NCBI GenBank assembly: GCA_002189035.1
Contig: NEEC01000009.1
Coordinates: 1,798,001 to 1,862,000, forward strand
Length of the DNA: 64,000 nucleotides
Source: Utricularia gibba
Lineage: Eukaryota > Streptophyta > Magnoliopsida > Lamiales > Lentibulariaceae
Direction of reading: 5' to 3'
Shown here: positions 35,265 through 46,564 of the stretch, in pieces
How the letters are laid out: every line of letters begins with the position of its first letter
Position numbering within the stretch: the stretch's first letter is position 1
Program-made: the position numbers and the translations under genes
The notes under the pieces: generated by a model
Databases searched by the model: none
Seen by the model: only the letters and a program-made list of their open reading frames with translations
What the model was told of the DNA's origin: nothing

Positions 35265-37506
35265 TCATGAAGGCAAGAATGTGAATGTAATGGCCATGAA
35301 GGTAACAAAAACTACCATCATGGCCCAATGTAACGATGCTGATTTGCTTGAAACCGCGTCGCTCCCAAATATCATTCCAAACAAATCACCGTCGCCGTTG
35401 ACGTCACCGTAACCGCCGCCGCTCCTACTTGCTCCTCCGGGGTCGGCCCCTCCACGTGCATCGCCGCCCCCATTGTCTCGACTACACAAATAAAATTAGA
35501 ATATTTCATGTCTTCCGCTTCACAAGATTAAAACGGTGAGGCGGCCCGAATAGTAAACCGCTACGCACCTAGAGCCGCCGAGAACGCCGGCGTTGATGGT
35601 CAACTGCTCCACGAGGACGCCGGACTTGGGCTCCACGCTCGACGCCTTCGCATACTGCGGACTGACGCCGTCGCCGGACGGCACGAAGAATGCCCCATTT
35701 ACAAGAATGTCCCCCTCGCTCCGCCAATTCCAATCCACCCAATCCGACTCGGCCGCGTCCAACCTTTTTGTCACCTAAATTTAATTATATTTTTTTAATT
35801 CCAAAAAAATAAAAAGAAAAAGAAAGGTGAGGGGAGGGTAGTCTACGTAGACTAAAATCAACCAACGCAAATAATGTACAAATTATATTGCATTATTTTT
35901 AAATTTTTCACAAGATAAATAATAATTATAATTCCATATACAAACATGTGAATTTATGATTGTTTGCAATTATTGGGGTTATTTTATTTATATTTTGAAA
36001 AATGAAAAATAGCGAAAATTCAGTTTAATAATAAAAAAATACCTCCTTTGCGTTGGGGTCTGGGGGTGCGATGTAGCGATTGCCCTGGCTGTTGATCGTC
36101 GGCGAGGCGCTGCCGCCGATGGCGTACATTTGCCACTCGGTGAAGTCGTTGTTGACGACGTGGATGTATCCCCGCCGGCACCGGGGCATCCTTTGCACCA
36201 GACCCTCCCCGAAATAGTTGAACCCGATCGTCACCTGCAGCCCACAAGCTCCTGCTGCATCAGAAATGGAAGATGGAGATAGAGGATAACGGGAGAATGG
36301 AAAACCTGCATTGCGGAGTCCGGGGAGTAAGCGTCGCTGTGGCCTAAGAGCATGACCTTGTCGTGGTGTTCAAAATGGTTGTTGGAAATGGTTATCGCCG
36401 TCGAACCGAGAGTTACGTCTATCAATCCATCGCTGCAATCGGAGAGACTGCAGTGATCGATCCAAATCTCCTTCGAGCTCATAATTGAAATTCCGTCGCC
36501 GTCGGAGCCGCCTCGTTTCTCGAGTTGGCCGGGGGAGATTCGCACGGTGGCAGAGGGGGCCGGCCGGCATCCGTAGATGTGAACATTGTGGATTATCACA
36601 TTAGTTACGTGCTGCAGGGTGATGCATCCGTAGCCGGTGATGTGAACACCGGCTCCGCGGCCGTCGATTGTTTTGAAGCTGTTGAACACGAGTTCATGCT
36701 TGAGCTTGATTACCATGCTTGATTGGAAGATAATCCATAGCGGCTCCGTTTGGATCACAGCGTGGCGGAGAGTTCCCGGCGTCGGGTTCAGGGGATCGTT
36801 GTCGCCGGCAGAGTAGACGGTGTAGAATCTGCCGCCTTTCCCGCCGGTAGCGAGACGGCCGAATCCAATCCCGCAGTCCGCTAGTTGCTGGCGGTCCGCG
36901 GAAGCGCAACGCCAGCAGTCATCGACGGGGTTACCGGTCAGGCACTGAGCGTCGCCGGCGACCGGCGGCGAGGAGAGGAGGAGTTGGCGCCGCCGTGTAA
37001 GCGACGCATTGATTGTACTGAAAGAAGTCAAAAAAACAGCGGAGTTGGTTGGCATTGAACGTCAATCACCATCGTTGTTAAAGGACAAGGACACGCAAAA
37101 TGGAATCCCAAATCCGCCATTAAACAACACGAACAAAAACTCCAGCCGCTCAAAAGAATCAAAACGTGAGGTCAAATCACAAAAGCACTAATCCTAAACC
37201 TGAAATTTAATGAAACCCAGATGAACATTTTTCGTTTCAATCAAAACCCAGACGCCAAAATCTGAAATTCAAGCAAACCCAGATCCCAAAATCTCGAATT
37301 TACTGAAACCCAGTAGAGCATTTACAGTCTCAATAAAGAAAAACGGGAGCTTCAGACGGCCTTCCAACACACCTCTGCACATGTTGAACAACAGCTTCAG
37401 GGTCAGGATACCGATTCTGAAGCACCGATTTCACGGAAGAAACAGGGGATGAAGGAAACAGAGATACGAGAGAAAGCAAAATGAGAACCTTGTTGAGAGA
37501 AAGCAT
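35265..37506 (-). CDS. pectate lyase (polysaccharide lyase family 1)
   Basis: Secreted enzyme that cleaves de-esterified pectin by Ca-dependent beta-elimination. Exons 37506-37373, 37017-36306, 36234-36043, 35774-35569 and 35481-35265, total 1461 nt (486 aa). Signal peptide [17 protein letters not shown], then [35 protein letters not shown], the Ca-binding [20 protein letters not shown] stretch and [14 protein letters not shown] with the catalytic Arg region. The C-terminus is a Gly/Asp-rich linker followed by a hydrophobic end ([20 protein letters not shown]), which looks like a GPI-anchor signal, unusual but known in some plant pectate-lyase-like proteins. The ATG at 37506 begins the signal peptide; the in-frame codon further upstream (37569) is GTG. 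Confidence 0.94.
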
Positions 37507-39160
37507 TCTTCTATCGTGAAAAAGGGCAAGAACAGGGGAGAGGAGAGGGAGGAGCCCAAGCAATGTCACCTACTCAGCTTGCGCTAATGACGATTAAAAC
37601 TCACTTTTTTATAGCAAATCAAGGACCAATAGTTAATTGAAGCGATATTCAGGAGTGATTTATGAGCAATCAAGACATGTTAGCCCCAGAAACGTCACAG
37701 ATTTTGGTGCAAAAAGAAGGGATAGATATATCCTTCCCTTCTTTTAATCAGCAAACTATCCTAAAAGTGACGAGATGCTGATTCCTGACTTCAAAAGTAG
37801 AAACTCTCACAAATGAGCCCCACTACTCAACCCTGGTTAAGTTAAGGAACCCGATACTTGACTATTGAACCTCTGAATCCATGCGTTTTTAGAAACCAAA
37901 CACACAAATGACCTCAAGCAAGCTTGTGTTGTCTACTGCTTCCTGACAGGAATCAACCCTTCAACTCAAGACATCCCAAGCATGCTGCGGTTCTGTTCTT
38001 TTATGAGATGGTGTGTTATTATGTGATGAAACATCCCCAAAGCATAGTCCTGTCCCTTGCTTAAACCATTCAGAAAGAAATCAGGTCCAAATCCATGGAT
38101 TTCAGAAAAACCCTCTTGAGACAGAGGACTGGGTGTGGCTTCTGCTACCCAGTTTCAAACATATCACTCAAATGGATCATCTCTTCACACTCTGGGTAAA
38201 GGGGTGACTAAAGAACAAGCTGCGCGTGAATGGATACAAGTAAAGGAGGATAAGGGGAATAAATGGGCTATCGCCGAAAGCAAAGGGATGGGGGAGGCGT
38301 ACTTTCATCGAAAATATCACATTTTGCAACTTCGCTTTCTTCTTCAGATGCATCAGGCTGCTGCTGGGTGGCTGTGAAGGTGATGCAGACTCAGGGCTTA
38401 CAACCCAGGCCTCAATTACAGCCCAATACAAGGTTATACCGTACAACACGCATAAATATCTGCTTGCTACAAGATTTTAATTATTAAATTTCACTGAAAT
38501 TTTTTATTGATCATTAATTTTTTTATGTTTAAGAATAAAATAACAAAAGTATAAAACCCGAGGCCTTTTTTTCGAAAAATAAATATTTAAACACTTAAAG
38601 ATTGGATGTTTTAAATATATAATATCACATTAATAGAGCGTACATCCTGAAATTGATATACTTAACTATAGTTACAAAAAATTTGAATAATATTTATTCT
38701 ATAAATTTTTTTTAAGAATTTAATAAATTAAATATCCAATTATATTAGATTAATCCATTAAATTATTAATTTATCATATCTATATTAATTAATATAATAT
38801 AATATATTTTATTAATTTAATTTCTATTTGAAACTGTTTTTATTATACTAAAAATATTTAAGAATGCTAAAAAAAACTCAAAAATGATTGTTATTTTTAA
38901 AAAGTTGCAAAAACCTCATTTTTATTTTTGGAAAACAATTTTTGAGAATTATATCAAAAACAGTATTAATATCCTATGAAATACCATGAGCAAACTGTAG
39001 ACTTGGAATTGTAATCCCAGATTTTCATTTTTCAGTTTGAGAGTGTTTTCTTGTTATGTTTAATGTGTTTGAATGAGTTGGTGGTCAATGAATGTTCCAA
39101 ATGTTCATGCGCCAAAAGGACTTGTGCATCGCCACACTTATTCATCCCATAAAAGGAAAA
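37507..39160. other. pectate-lyase promoter side and AT-rich spacer left of the SPH array
   Basis: 37507-38480 has no gene; open frames at 38013-38487 show no similarity. 38480-38960 is very AT-rich. 38349-38420 shares a degenerate block with 48887-48960. From about 39010 the sequence is the 3'-flank block found downstream of several SPH copies (also near 40998, 42600, 44150 and 45105). Confidence 0.5.
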
Positions 39161-39634
39161 CTAGAAGAAGATCCGGTTGCCGTCGCCGTCGCCGTCTCCT
39201 CCGTCAGAAGGAGGATAGTTCCATGTATGGGTTCTGCCCCTCACCCCAAAATCAAGATCATCGGTTAAGTAAAACCCGTCGCTCCTAACAACCCAGTAGC
39301 AGAATCCAGTGGAGCAGTCGGATTTTATGTCGCGGCTGAAGACGTCGAATTCCTGCGAAAAATAGGTAGCCCACCAGAAACGGCAGAAGAACAAAGTGGT
39401 GTCGAAAATGTTTTCGCAGAAGTCCCATTTGTAGCTCTGGCCGACCATCAGATCATGGAACCCGAGATCGTTGTCCCTGGATTCGCATTGAATTTTGAGG
39501 GCATCGGAGTTGGGCGGCAGCTGGTTCAGTATCACCACGTTGTACTTCTTCGTCAGCACGCACCCCCGGGAGCCCTGCAGGGGAGCCATGACCGCCAGGA
39601 GGATGAGGATGAGGAGGAGCTTCATGTCTGCCAT
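39161..39634 (-). CDS. SPH: S-protein homolog SPH1 (self-incompatibility S1 family), extended C-terminus
   Basis: Small secreted protein, 157 aa. Signal peptide MADMKLLLILILLAVMAP ending near QGSRG; mature part with CVLTKKYNVVILNQL, the family core CESRDNDLGFHDL, FCENIFDTTLFFCRFWW, then CSTGFCYWVVRSDGFYLTDD. Papaver S1 relatives act as secreted ligands; function here is unknown. After NYP, where sister copies stop, the frame reads on through PPSDGGDGDGDGNRIFF because of a small insertion at the stop (39205-39212). Its 5' end and promoter (39588-39728) are identical by eye to SPH7 (46947-47088). A TATA box (CCTATATAAGG, 39661-39671) lies 27 nt from the ATG. Confidence 0.9.
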   Translation of the reverse strand: MADMKLLLILILLAVMAPLQGSRGCVLTKKYNVVILNQLPPNSDALKIQCESRDNDLGFHDLMVGQSYKWDFCENIFDTTLFFCRFWWATYFSQEFDVFSRDIKSDCSTGFCYWVVRSDGFYLTDDLDFGVRGRTHTWNYPPSDGGDGDGDGNRIFF

Positions 39635-39680
39635 GAAACCAAGAGGGAGAATTTGGGATGCCTTATATAGGAGTCGCGCA

Positions 39681-40034
39681 TCACCGGATGATGGATTGCA
39701 TGAATTCCAACTCAATGTGATCTGCGTAAAACACATTGAATACCTGGAAAAGATCGGCGCCCCACCAGAAATGACAGAAGAACAGAGGGGTATGGAAGTA
39801 GTTGTCGCAGAAATCCCATTTGAAGGCCTGGTTCATCGTCAGATTATGGAACCCCAGATCGTTGTCCCTGGATTGACAATGAAAACTGAGGGGATCGAAG
39901 TCGAGGGGCAGCTGGCTCAGTATCAGCACGGTGTAGCCCTTGGTCGCGACGCACCCGCCGGAGGCCGGCATGGCGCAGTAGGGCGATATGACCGCCAGGA
40001 GGATGAGGATGAGGAGGAGCTTCATGTCTGCCAT
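39681..40034 (-). pseudogene. SPH: SPH2, chimeric S-protein homolog lacking its C-terminus
   Basis: Starts like SPH7 (MADMKLLLILILLAVISP, CVATKGYTVLILSQL) and follows it exactly to FQVFNVF, then changes to YADHIELEFMQSIIR because the coding sequence is joined near 39728-39733 to a copy of the SPH7 promoter. That promoter also serves SPH1. The last third of the fold, with two conserved Cys and the DGFYFTDD strand, is missing. 39733-40070 equals 46690-47026 as far as I can see by eye. Its own TATA box is at 40061-40071. The product would be 117 aa and probably misfolded. Confidence 0.85.
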
Positions 40035-40071
40035 GAAACCAAGAGGGAGAATTTGGGATGCCTTATATAGG

Positions 40072-41158
40072 GGTTGTGAGATGAAATGCTTCAAAACTTT
40101 AAAATTATGAAAAATTAGATATTTAAAACGAATAATATCTAGATGACATTAATTTACATAATTATAGGTACAAAACTTGAATGATATTTTTTTCTATAAA
40201 AATGTTAAAAAATTCAATAAATTAAATATCCACTCATATTAGTTTAATCTATTAAATACACCAATTTATGATATCTATATTAATTGATATATGATGGATT
40301 ATGAAATAGGCACATGCTAGGTGGAATAATTATAATACTTACATATAAAATTCATAAAAGAATTGAACATCAAATCAGTATCCATTGTGTGAAATCTATT
40401 TGGGGAGTAGATGATTTATGACAACACATGAAAGAGAATAAGGGTGAGAGGGGTTGACATAGGTAACCGTTTTAACAAAATTTGAAAAGTAGTAAAATTG
40501 TAGTAACTTCATAACATCAGATAGTTGTGTCATTAATACCACATATACAATTGTTGGGCATAGAAAGTAACTAAAACCTATAGAATTTGATCGTCTCCAT
40601 TTCTTCAATAATTAGGGAAGTGTTTGAATGAAAAATTATTCCACTCTCTATACATCATTTTGCAATCATTTTTTTTCTTTAGTGAAATCATATATCTGGT
40701 GACTTTATTCAACTTCGTGATTTTTTCTGTTTCCACATAAAAATCATTGTATTCTTTTATTGATTTCATCCCATGATGATCCCAACATCCAAAAACTATA
40801 AATCTAATACACAAACCGATTTCGTAATTCGAAAATAGGCCATCCTCAATAATCCAATTTTCAACCACAACAATATATTATAAATTATTTTATATTAGTT
40901 TAATATCAATTTAAACACAATTTATATTATACTAACAATATTTAAGAATGCTCCAAAAAAAACCCAAAAGAGAATATTATAAGTATGAGAGAGATAGAGA
41001 TAGAGTTTCTTGTTATGTTTCGTGTGTTTGAATAGTTGGTATTCAAGCAATGTTCATGCGCCGAAATGACTTGTGCATCGCCACACTTATTCATCCCATA
41101 AAATGAAAACTAAAAGAAGATCCGGTCGCCGTCGCCGTCGCCGTCGCCGTCTCCTCCG
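40072..41158. repeat. SPH spacer, repeat class A
   Basis: AT-rich. 40110-40290 (upstream of SPH2) recurs upstream of SPH3, SPH4 and SPH5 (about 41690-41880, 43265-43440 and 44815-44975). 40870-41140 recurs downstream of SPH4 and SPH5 and holds the conserved 3' flank. No gene other than the SPH copies; the open frames at 40396-40868 are not conserved. Confidence 0.6.
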
Positions 41159-41590
41159 TCAAGGATAGTTCCACGTATGGGTTCTGCTCCCAGACCGAGA
41201 CCCAAAATCAAGATTATTGCTTAAGTAAAACCCGTCGCTCCTAACAACCCAGTAGCAGAATCCAGTGGAACATTCGTATTTTATGCCGCCGTTGAAGACG
41301 TCAAATTCCTGCCAATTATAGGGACCCCACCAGAATCGGCAGAAGAACAAAGTGTTGCCTAACAAGTTGTCGCAGAATTCCCATGTTTAGTTCCGGCCGA
41401 TCGTCACATTATGGAACCCGAGATCGTTGTCCCTGGATTCGCAATGAATTCTGAGGGAATCGGAGTTGGGCGGCAGGTCATTCAGTATCTCCACGCTGTA
41501 CTTCTTCGTCAGCACGCACCCCAGGGAGCCCTGCAGGGAAGCTATCACCGCCAGGAGGATGAGGATGAGGAGGAGCTTCATGTCTGCCAT
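41159..41590 (-). pseudogene. SPH: SPH3, S-protein homolog with nonsense mutation
   Basis: Full-length copy of 144 codons with one in-frame stop. MADMKLLLILILLAVIAS to NVTIGRN reads normally, then TAA where SPH4 has TAC (Tyr in NYTWEF); the rest continues in the same frame (LGNTLFFCRFWWGPYNWQ to THTWNYP). Everything else matches SPH4 closely, so the loss is recent. The TATA box (41615-41625) is intact. The 3' flank has the longest (CGCCGT)n run of the array (about 41125-41150). Confidence 0.88.
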
Positions 41591-41625
41591 GGAACCAGGG
41601 GAGGATTTGGGATGCCTTATATAGG

Positions 41626-42752
41626 AGTTGTGTGATGAGATGGTTCAAAACTAGATACTTTTTTTTCGCAAAAGTAAGCATTTCAAATTATCAAAATTAG
41701 ATATTTAAAATGAACAATATTGAGGTGACATTAATATACATAATTATAGGTACAAAACTTGAATGATATTTTTTCTATAAAAATGTTAAAGAATTCAATA
41801 AATTAAATATCCACTCATATTAGTTTAATATATTAAATACACTATTTTGTGATATCCATATTAATTGATATATGATGGAGTATGAATTCAGTACATGCCA
41901 CGTGGAATGATAATAAGATGGATACACAAACAGTCAGAAGCATGGAACATCAAATTGATACCCATTGGGTGAAGTCCATTTCTAGAGGAGATGATTTCTA
42001 CAACACATGACAAAGAATAGAGATGAGAGGTGTTGAAATAAGATGAGTTACTCATTTCAACAAAACCTGAAAATAATTGAATTGCAGTAATCCCAAAACA
42101 GTCATTGGTTATATTACCACATATACAATTGTTAGACGTAGAAAGTAACTGATATCTGTAAAATTCAATCAATCTCGAATTCTCTGATAAATAGAAAATC
42201 ATTTGGAGTAAAAATGATTACACCCTATATACATTATTTTGTAACCTTTTTTTATTCTCTTTATTGAAACCATATATACGGTAAGTCACTTCAGTTCCGT
42301 GGTTTTTTCTATTTCATCGGTTTACATGTAAAAATCATTATATTCTTTTATTGCTTTCATCCCAACAATGATCCCAACACTTGAAAACAATAAATCAGAT
42401 ACACATTAACTGATTTTGTAATCCTAAAATCGGCCATCCTCTATAATCTGATTTTCTACTGCAATAATATATTATAAATTATTTTATATTAGTTTAATAT
42501 CAATTTAAACACAATTTATATTATACTAAAAATATTTAAGAATGTTTCAAAAAAAAGCCCAAAAGTGAATATTATTTTTAAGTATGAGAAAGATAGATAT
42601 AGAGTTTCTTGTTATGTTTAATGTGTTTGAATGAGTTGGTATTGAAGGAATGTTCCAAAAGTTCATGCCAAAATGACTTGTGCATCGCACACTTATTCAT
42701 CCCATAAAATGAACACTAAAAGAAGATCCGGTCGCCGTCGCCGTCTCCTCCG
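41626..42752. repeat. SPH spacer, repeat class A
   Basis: Second copy of the class A unit, close to 40072-41158 in order and sequence, with small indels. It shares the AT-rich upstream block and the 3' flank beginning near 42600. No gene seen. Confidence 0.6.
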
Positions 42753-43178
42753 TCAAGGATAGTTCCATATATGGGCTCTGTACCAAGACCCAAAATCAAG
42801 ATTATTGGTTAAGAAAAACCCGTCGTTCCTAACAACCCAGTAGCAGAATCCAGTGGAGCAGTCGGATTTTATGTCGCCGTTGAAGACGTCAAATCTCTGC
42901 CAATTATAGGGACCCCACCAGAAACGGCAGAAGAACAAAGTGTTGCCCAAAAAGTTGTCGCAGAATTCCCATGTGTAGTTCCGGCCGATCGTCACATTAT
43001 GGAACCCGAGATCGTTGTCCCTGGATTCGCAATGAATTCTGAGGGAATCGGAGTTGGGCGGCAGGTCATTCAGTATCTCCACGCTGTACTTCTTCGTCAG
43101 CACGCACCCCCGGGAGCCCTGCAGGGGAGCTATCACCGCCACGAGGATGAGGATGAGGAGGAGCTTCATGTCTGCCAT
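42753..43178 (-). CDS. SPH: S-protein homolog SPH4
   Basis: 141-aa secreted protein of the S1 family. Signal peptide MADMKLLLILILVAVIAP; mature chain from CVLTKKYSVEILNDL; conserved HCESRDNDLGFHNVT with a possible N-glycosylation site, FCDNFLGNTLFFCRFWW and CSTGFCYWVVRNDGFFLTNN; ends HIWNYP. Six Cys are in the mature chain, as in the neighbours. No intron. TATA box at 43205-43215. Nearest relatives are SPH3 and SPH5. Confidence 0.93.
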   Translation of the reverse strand: MADMKLLLILILVAVIAPLQGSRGCVLTKKYSVEILNDLPPNSDSLRIHCESRDNDLGFHNVTIGRNYTWEFCDNFLGNTLFFCRFWWGPYNWQRFDVFNGDIKSDCSTGFCYWVVRNDGFFLTNNLDFGSWYRAHIWNYP

Positions 43179-43215
43179 GGAAACAGGGGGGAGGATTTGG
43201 GGTGCCTTATATAGG

Positions 43216-44301
43216 AGTTTGAGATGAGATGGTTCAAAACTAGATACTTGTTTTTCGAAAAAGTAAGCACTTCAAATTATCAAAATTACATATTTAAAAC
43301 CTACAATATCGAGGTGACATTAATATACATAATTATAGTTACAAAACTTGAATGATATTTTTTCTAGAAAAATGTTAAAGAATTCAATAAATTAAATATC
43401 CACCCATATTAGTTTAATCTATTAAATACACTATTTTATGATATCATATAAGATGGATACACAAATTGACAGAAGAATTGAACACCAAATTGGTACCCAT
43501 TGGATGAAATGGGTTTAGGGAGGAGATGATTTATGACAACACATGACAAAGAATAGGGTTGACAGGGGATTAAATAGGACAGAGTTAGCTGTTTCAATAA
43601 AACCTGAAAAGTACCCCAATTGCATGAACCTCAAGACATCCATCGATTATGTGTCAACAGTACTACATGCATAATCAGAGGATGTAAAAATTAGTTGACA
43701 CCCATAGAATTCAATCAGCTCGATTTCTTCAATAAATAGAAAAATGTTTGAAGTAAAAATTATTCTACTCTCTATACATCATTTTGTAACCCTTATTTAA
43801 TTCTCTTTAATAAAACCATATCTCCAGTAAATCCCTCCAATTCCATGGTTTTTTTCCGTTCCATTGGTTTCCACATAAAAATCATTATATTCTTTTATTG
43901 CTTTCATCCTCATGACGATCCCAACATCCAAAAACTATAAATCTAATACACAAACCGATTTCGTAATCCAAAAATAGGCCATCCTCAATAATCCCATTTT
44001 CAACCACAACAATATATTCTAAATTATTTTATATTAGTTTAATATCAATTTAAACACAATTTATATTATAATAAAATATTTAAGAATGTTCCAAAAAAAC
44101 CCAAAAAGAGAATATTATTTTTCACAATGAGAGAGAGATAGAGATTTTATTATTATGTTTAGTGTGTTTGAATAGTTGGTGTTCAAGGAATGTTCCAAAT
44201 GTTCATCGGCAAAAATGACTTGTACATCGCCACACTTATTCATCCCATAAAATGAAAACTAAAAGAAGATCCGGTCGCCGTCGCCGTCGCCGTCTCCTCC
44301 G
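43216..44301. repeat. SPH spacer, repeat class A
   Basis: Third copy of the class A unit. The upstream block (43265-43440) and the 3' flank (44150-44285) match those around SPH3 and SPH4. No gene seen. Confidence 0.6.
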
Positions 44302-44724
44302 TCAGGGATAGTTCCATAGATAGCGTTTGTCCCAATACCCATAATCAAGTTTATTGGTGAAGTAAAACCCGTCGCCCTTAACAACCCAGTAGCAGAATCC
44401 AGTGGAGCAGTCGGATTTTACGCCGCCGTTGAAGACGTCGAATTTCTGCCAATGATAGGGATCCCACCAGAAACGGCAGAAGAACAAAGTGTTACCCAAA
44501 ATGTTGTCGCAGAATTCCCATTGGTAGCTCTGGCCGATCGTCAGATTATGGAACCCGAGATCGTTGTCCTTGGATTCGCAATGAATTCTGAGGGTATCGG
44601 CGTTGGGCAGGTCGTTCACTATCTCCACGCTGTACTTCTTCGTCAGCACGCACCCCAGGGAGCCCTGCAGGGGAGCTATCGCCGCCACGAGGATGAGGAT
44701 GAGGAGGAGCTTCATGTCTGCCAT
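44302..44724 (-). CDS. SPH: S-protein homolog SPH5
   Basis: 140 aa, S1 family. Signal peptide MADMKLLLILILVAAIAP; CVLTKKYSVEIVNDL; one residue shorter than SPH4 in the loop PNADTLRIHC; HNLT glycosylation motif; FCDNILGNTLFFCRFWW; CSTGFCYWVVKGDGFYFTNK; ends KRYLWNYP. TATA box at 44750-44760. Intact, single exon, secreted. Confidence 0.93.
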   Translation of the reverse strand: MADMKLLLILILVAAIAPLQGSLGCVLTKKYSVEIVNDLPNADTLRIHCESKDNDLGFHNLTIGQSYQWEFCDNILGNTLFFCRFWWDPYHWQKFDVFNGGVKSDCSTGFCYWVVKGDGFYFTNKLDYGYWDKRYLWNYP

Positions 44725-44760
44725 GGAACCAGGGGGAGGATTTGAGGTGCCTTATATAGG

Positions 44761-45262
44761 AGTTTGAGATGAGATGGTTCAAAACTAGATACTTTTTTTT
44801 TCGCAAAAATAAGAATTTGAAATTATCAAAATTATATATTTAAAACGAACAATATGGAAGTGACATTAATATATATAATTATAGTTACAAAAGTCAAATA
44901 ATATTTATTCAATAAATTAAATATTCACTCATAATTAGTTTAATCTATTAAATACACCAATTTATGATATCTATATTAATTTATCTATTATAAATTATAT
45001 TTTTATTAGTGTCATATCAATTTAAACACAATTTATGTTATACTACAAATATTTATGAATGCTCCAAAAAACCCAAAAGCGAATATTATTTTTCAGAATG
45101 AGAGAGAGATAGAGTTTAGGGTTTAGTGTGTTAACTTTGAAGAGTTTGTTCAAGGAATGTTCCAAATGTTCATGCGCCAAAAGGACTCGTGCATCGCCAC
45201 ACTTATTCATAACATAAAATGAAAACTAGAAGAAGATCCAGTCGCCGTCTTCTCCGTCAGGC
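44761..45262. repeat. shortened SPH spacer, repeat class A
   Basis: A deleted version of the class A unit (about 500 bp instead of about 1.1 kb). It keeps the upstream block of SPH5 and the 3' flank of SPH6 (45105-45240). Confidence 0.6.
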
Positions 45263-45676
45263 CTAGTTCCATGTATAGCGTTTGTCCAAATACCCAACAT
45301 CAACATCATTGGTTATGTAAAACCCGTCGCTCTGAACAACCCAGTTGCAGACTCCAGTGGGGCACTTGGATTCTATCGCGTGGCTGAAGACGTCGAATTC
45401 CTGCCAGTGCTGTGCCCCCCACCAGAAATGGCAGAAGAACAAAGTGGTGTCGAAATAGTTGTCGCAGAAATTCCACTTGTAGCTCTGGTCTATCTTCAGA
45501 TAATGTAACCCGAGATCGTTGTCCTTGGATTGGCAATGAATTCTGAGGTCATCGGAGTCGGGCAGCAGCTGGTTCAGTATCACCACGCTGTATTTCTGCG
45601 TCAGCACGCACCCCCGGGAGGCCTGCAGGGGCGCTATGATCGCCAGGAGGATGAGGAGGAGCTTCACGTCTGCCAT
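45263..45676 (-). CDS. SPH: S-protein homolog SPH6
   Basis: 137 aa. Signal peptide MADVKLLLILLAIIAP; CVLTQKYSVVILNQL; HCQSKDNDLGLHYLKI (the usual HNLT glycosylation site is lost); FCDNYFDTTLFFCHFWWG; CPTGVCNWVVQSDGFYITND; ends KRYTWN. Intermediate between the SPH1-5 and SPH7-9 groups: class A 3' flank but a class B promoter. TATA box at 45703-45713. Confidence 0.92.
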   Translation of the reverse strand: MADVKLLLILLAIIAPLQASRGCVLTQKYSVVILNQLLPDSDDLRIHCQSKDNDLGLHYLKIDQSYKWNFCDNYFDTTLFFCHFWWGAQHWQEFDVFSHAIESKCPTGVCNWVVQSDGFYITNDVDVGYLDKRYTWN

Positions 45677-45713
45677 GAAACCAAGGGGAGAACTTGGGGG
45701 TGCCTTATATAGG

Positions 45714-46564
45714 AGCTGTGAGGGCTCATGAATTCGAATTGAATGATAAAATGTTGATTTTGGGTGCGGGATTCAAGGCCTTGTAGTGAATGTGGTCAGT
45801 CAAAAGGTGCCTCTAGGGATAACTTAATGATGGTAACTATTAATTTCACAAATGTGGGAGTAGGTGAAAAAGTAATTTATTTGAATTATGTATATTTAAA
45901 TAAATAAAGAGAAAAAAATCAAAATTGCAAAAAAGGTAATTTAAGTTGTCCAAACTTTGATAATTTTTAAAATTTTTAAAAAATGAAATGATTCATAGTT
46001 TCGTGAAACAATTCTAGTTTCAAATTTAACAATTTTTTTTATTCAAACTTTTTACATTTGCATATGAAGTTATATAAATCAAATGATACTTCTGTTAAGG
46101 TTATACCACATTTGTATCTCGTATGATTCGAATTGACGATGGTTATATTACATTTATGTCTCATATGATTCAAAATAATGATGATTATATTGTGTCTCGT
46201 ATGATGTAACGTTATAACGACGTTTTAGAGTCAAAATCAATTAATTTTGATAATATAATAAGTTAAATATGCAATTTCATAAGTTCAGGTGGAAATTATT
46301 TACAAAAACACATATAATGTAACTTTGAAACTCTAAGTTGGATGCCCAATAAATATTGTTTTCATTGAATAATTAACAAGAATACAAAACCCTATATTTG
46401 TAGGAATTAGGGAATGAGATGAGAGTTTCATGAGAATGGAATATTCCAATGGCTGATGTTGGTGTTTCTTTAGGAATCATGGTTGATAGATATGGAATAG
46501 GGGACAGGAAAAACTTGCTTATTTCAAGAAAAAAAGTAGAAGACACCCCACCCCGTCTACTCCC
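45714..46564. repeat. SPH spacer, repeat class B
   Basis: Begins with the class B upstream block (about 45725-45880; GAATTGAATG, AATAAAATG-like, GGGTGCGGGATTCAAGGCC), which recurs upstream of SPH7 (47055-47235), SPH8 (48265-48440) and, decayed, SPH9 (49690-49760). The rest is AT-rich and unique. No gene seen. Confidence 0.6.

Noticed and set aside
39495-40070. Long open frame on the + strand across SPH1 and SPH2 (191 codons), and similar antisense frames in other SPH copies
   Set aside because: They mirror the minus-strand SPH coding sequence and repeat in each copy because the copies are related. They carry no signal peptide, domain or own promoter.
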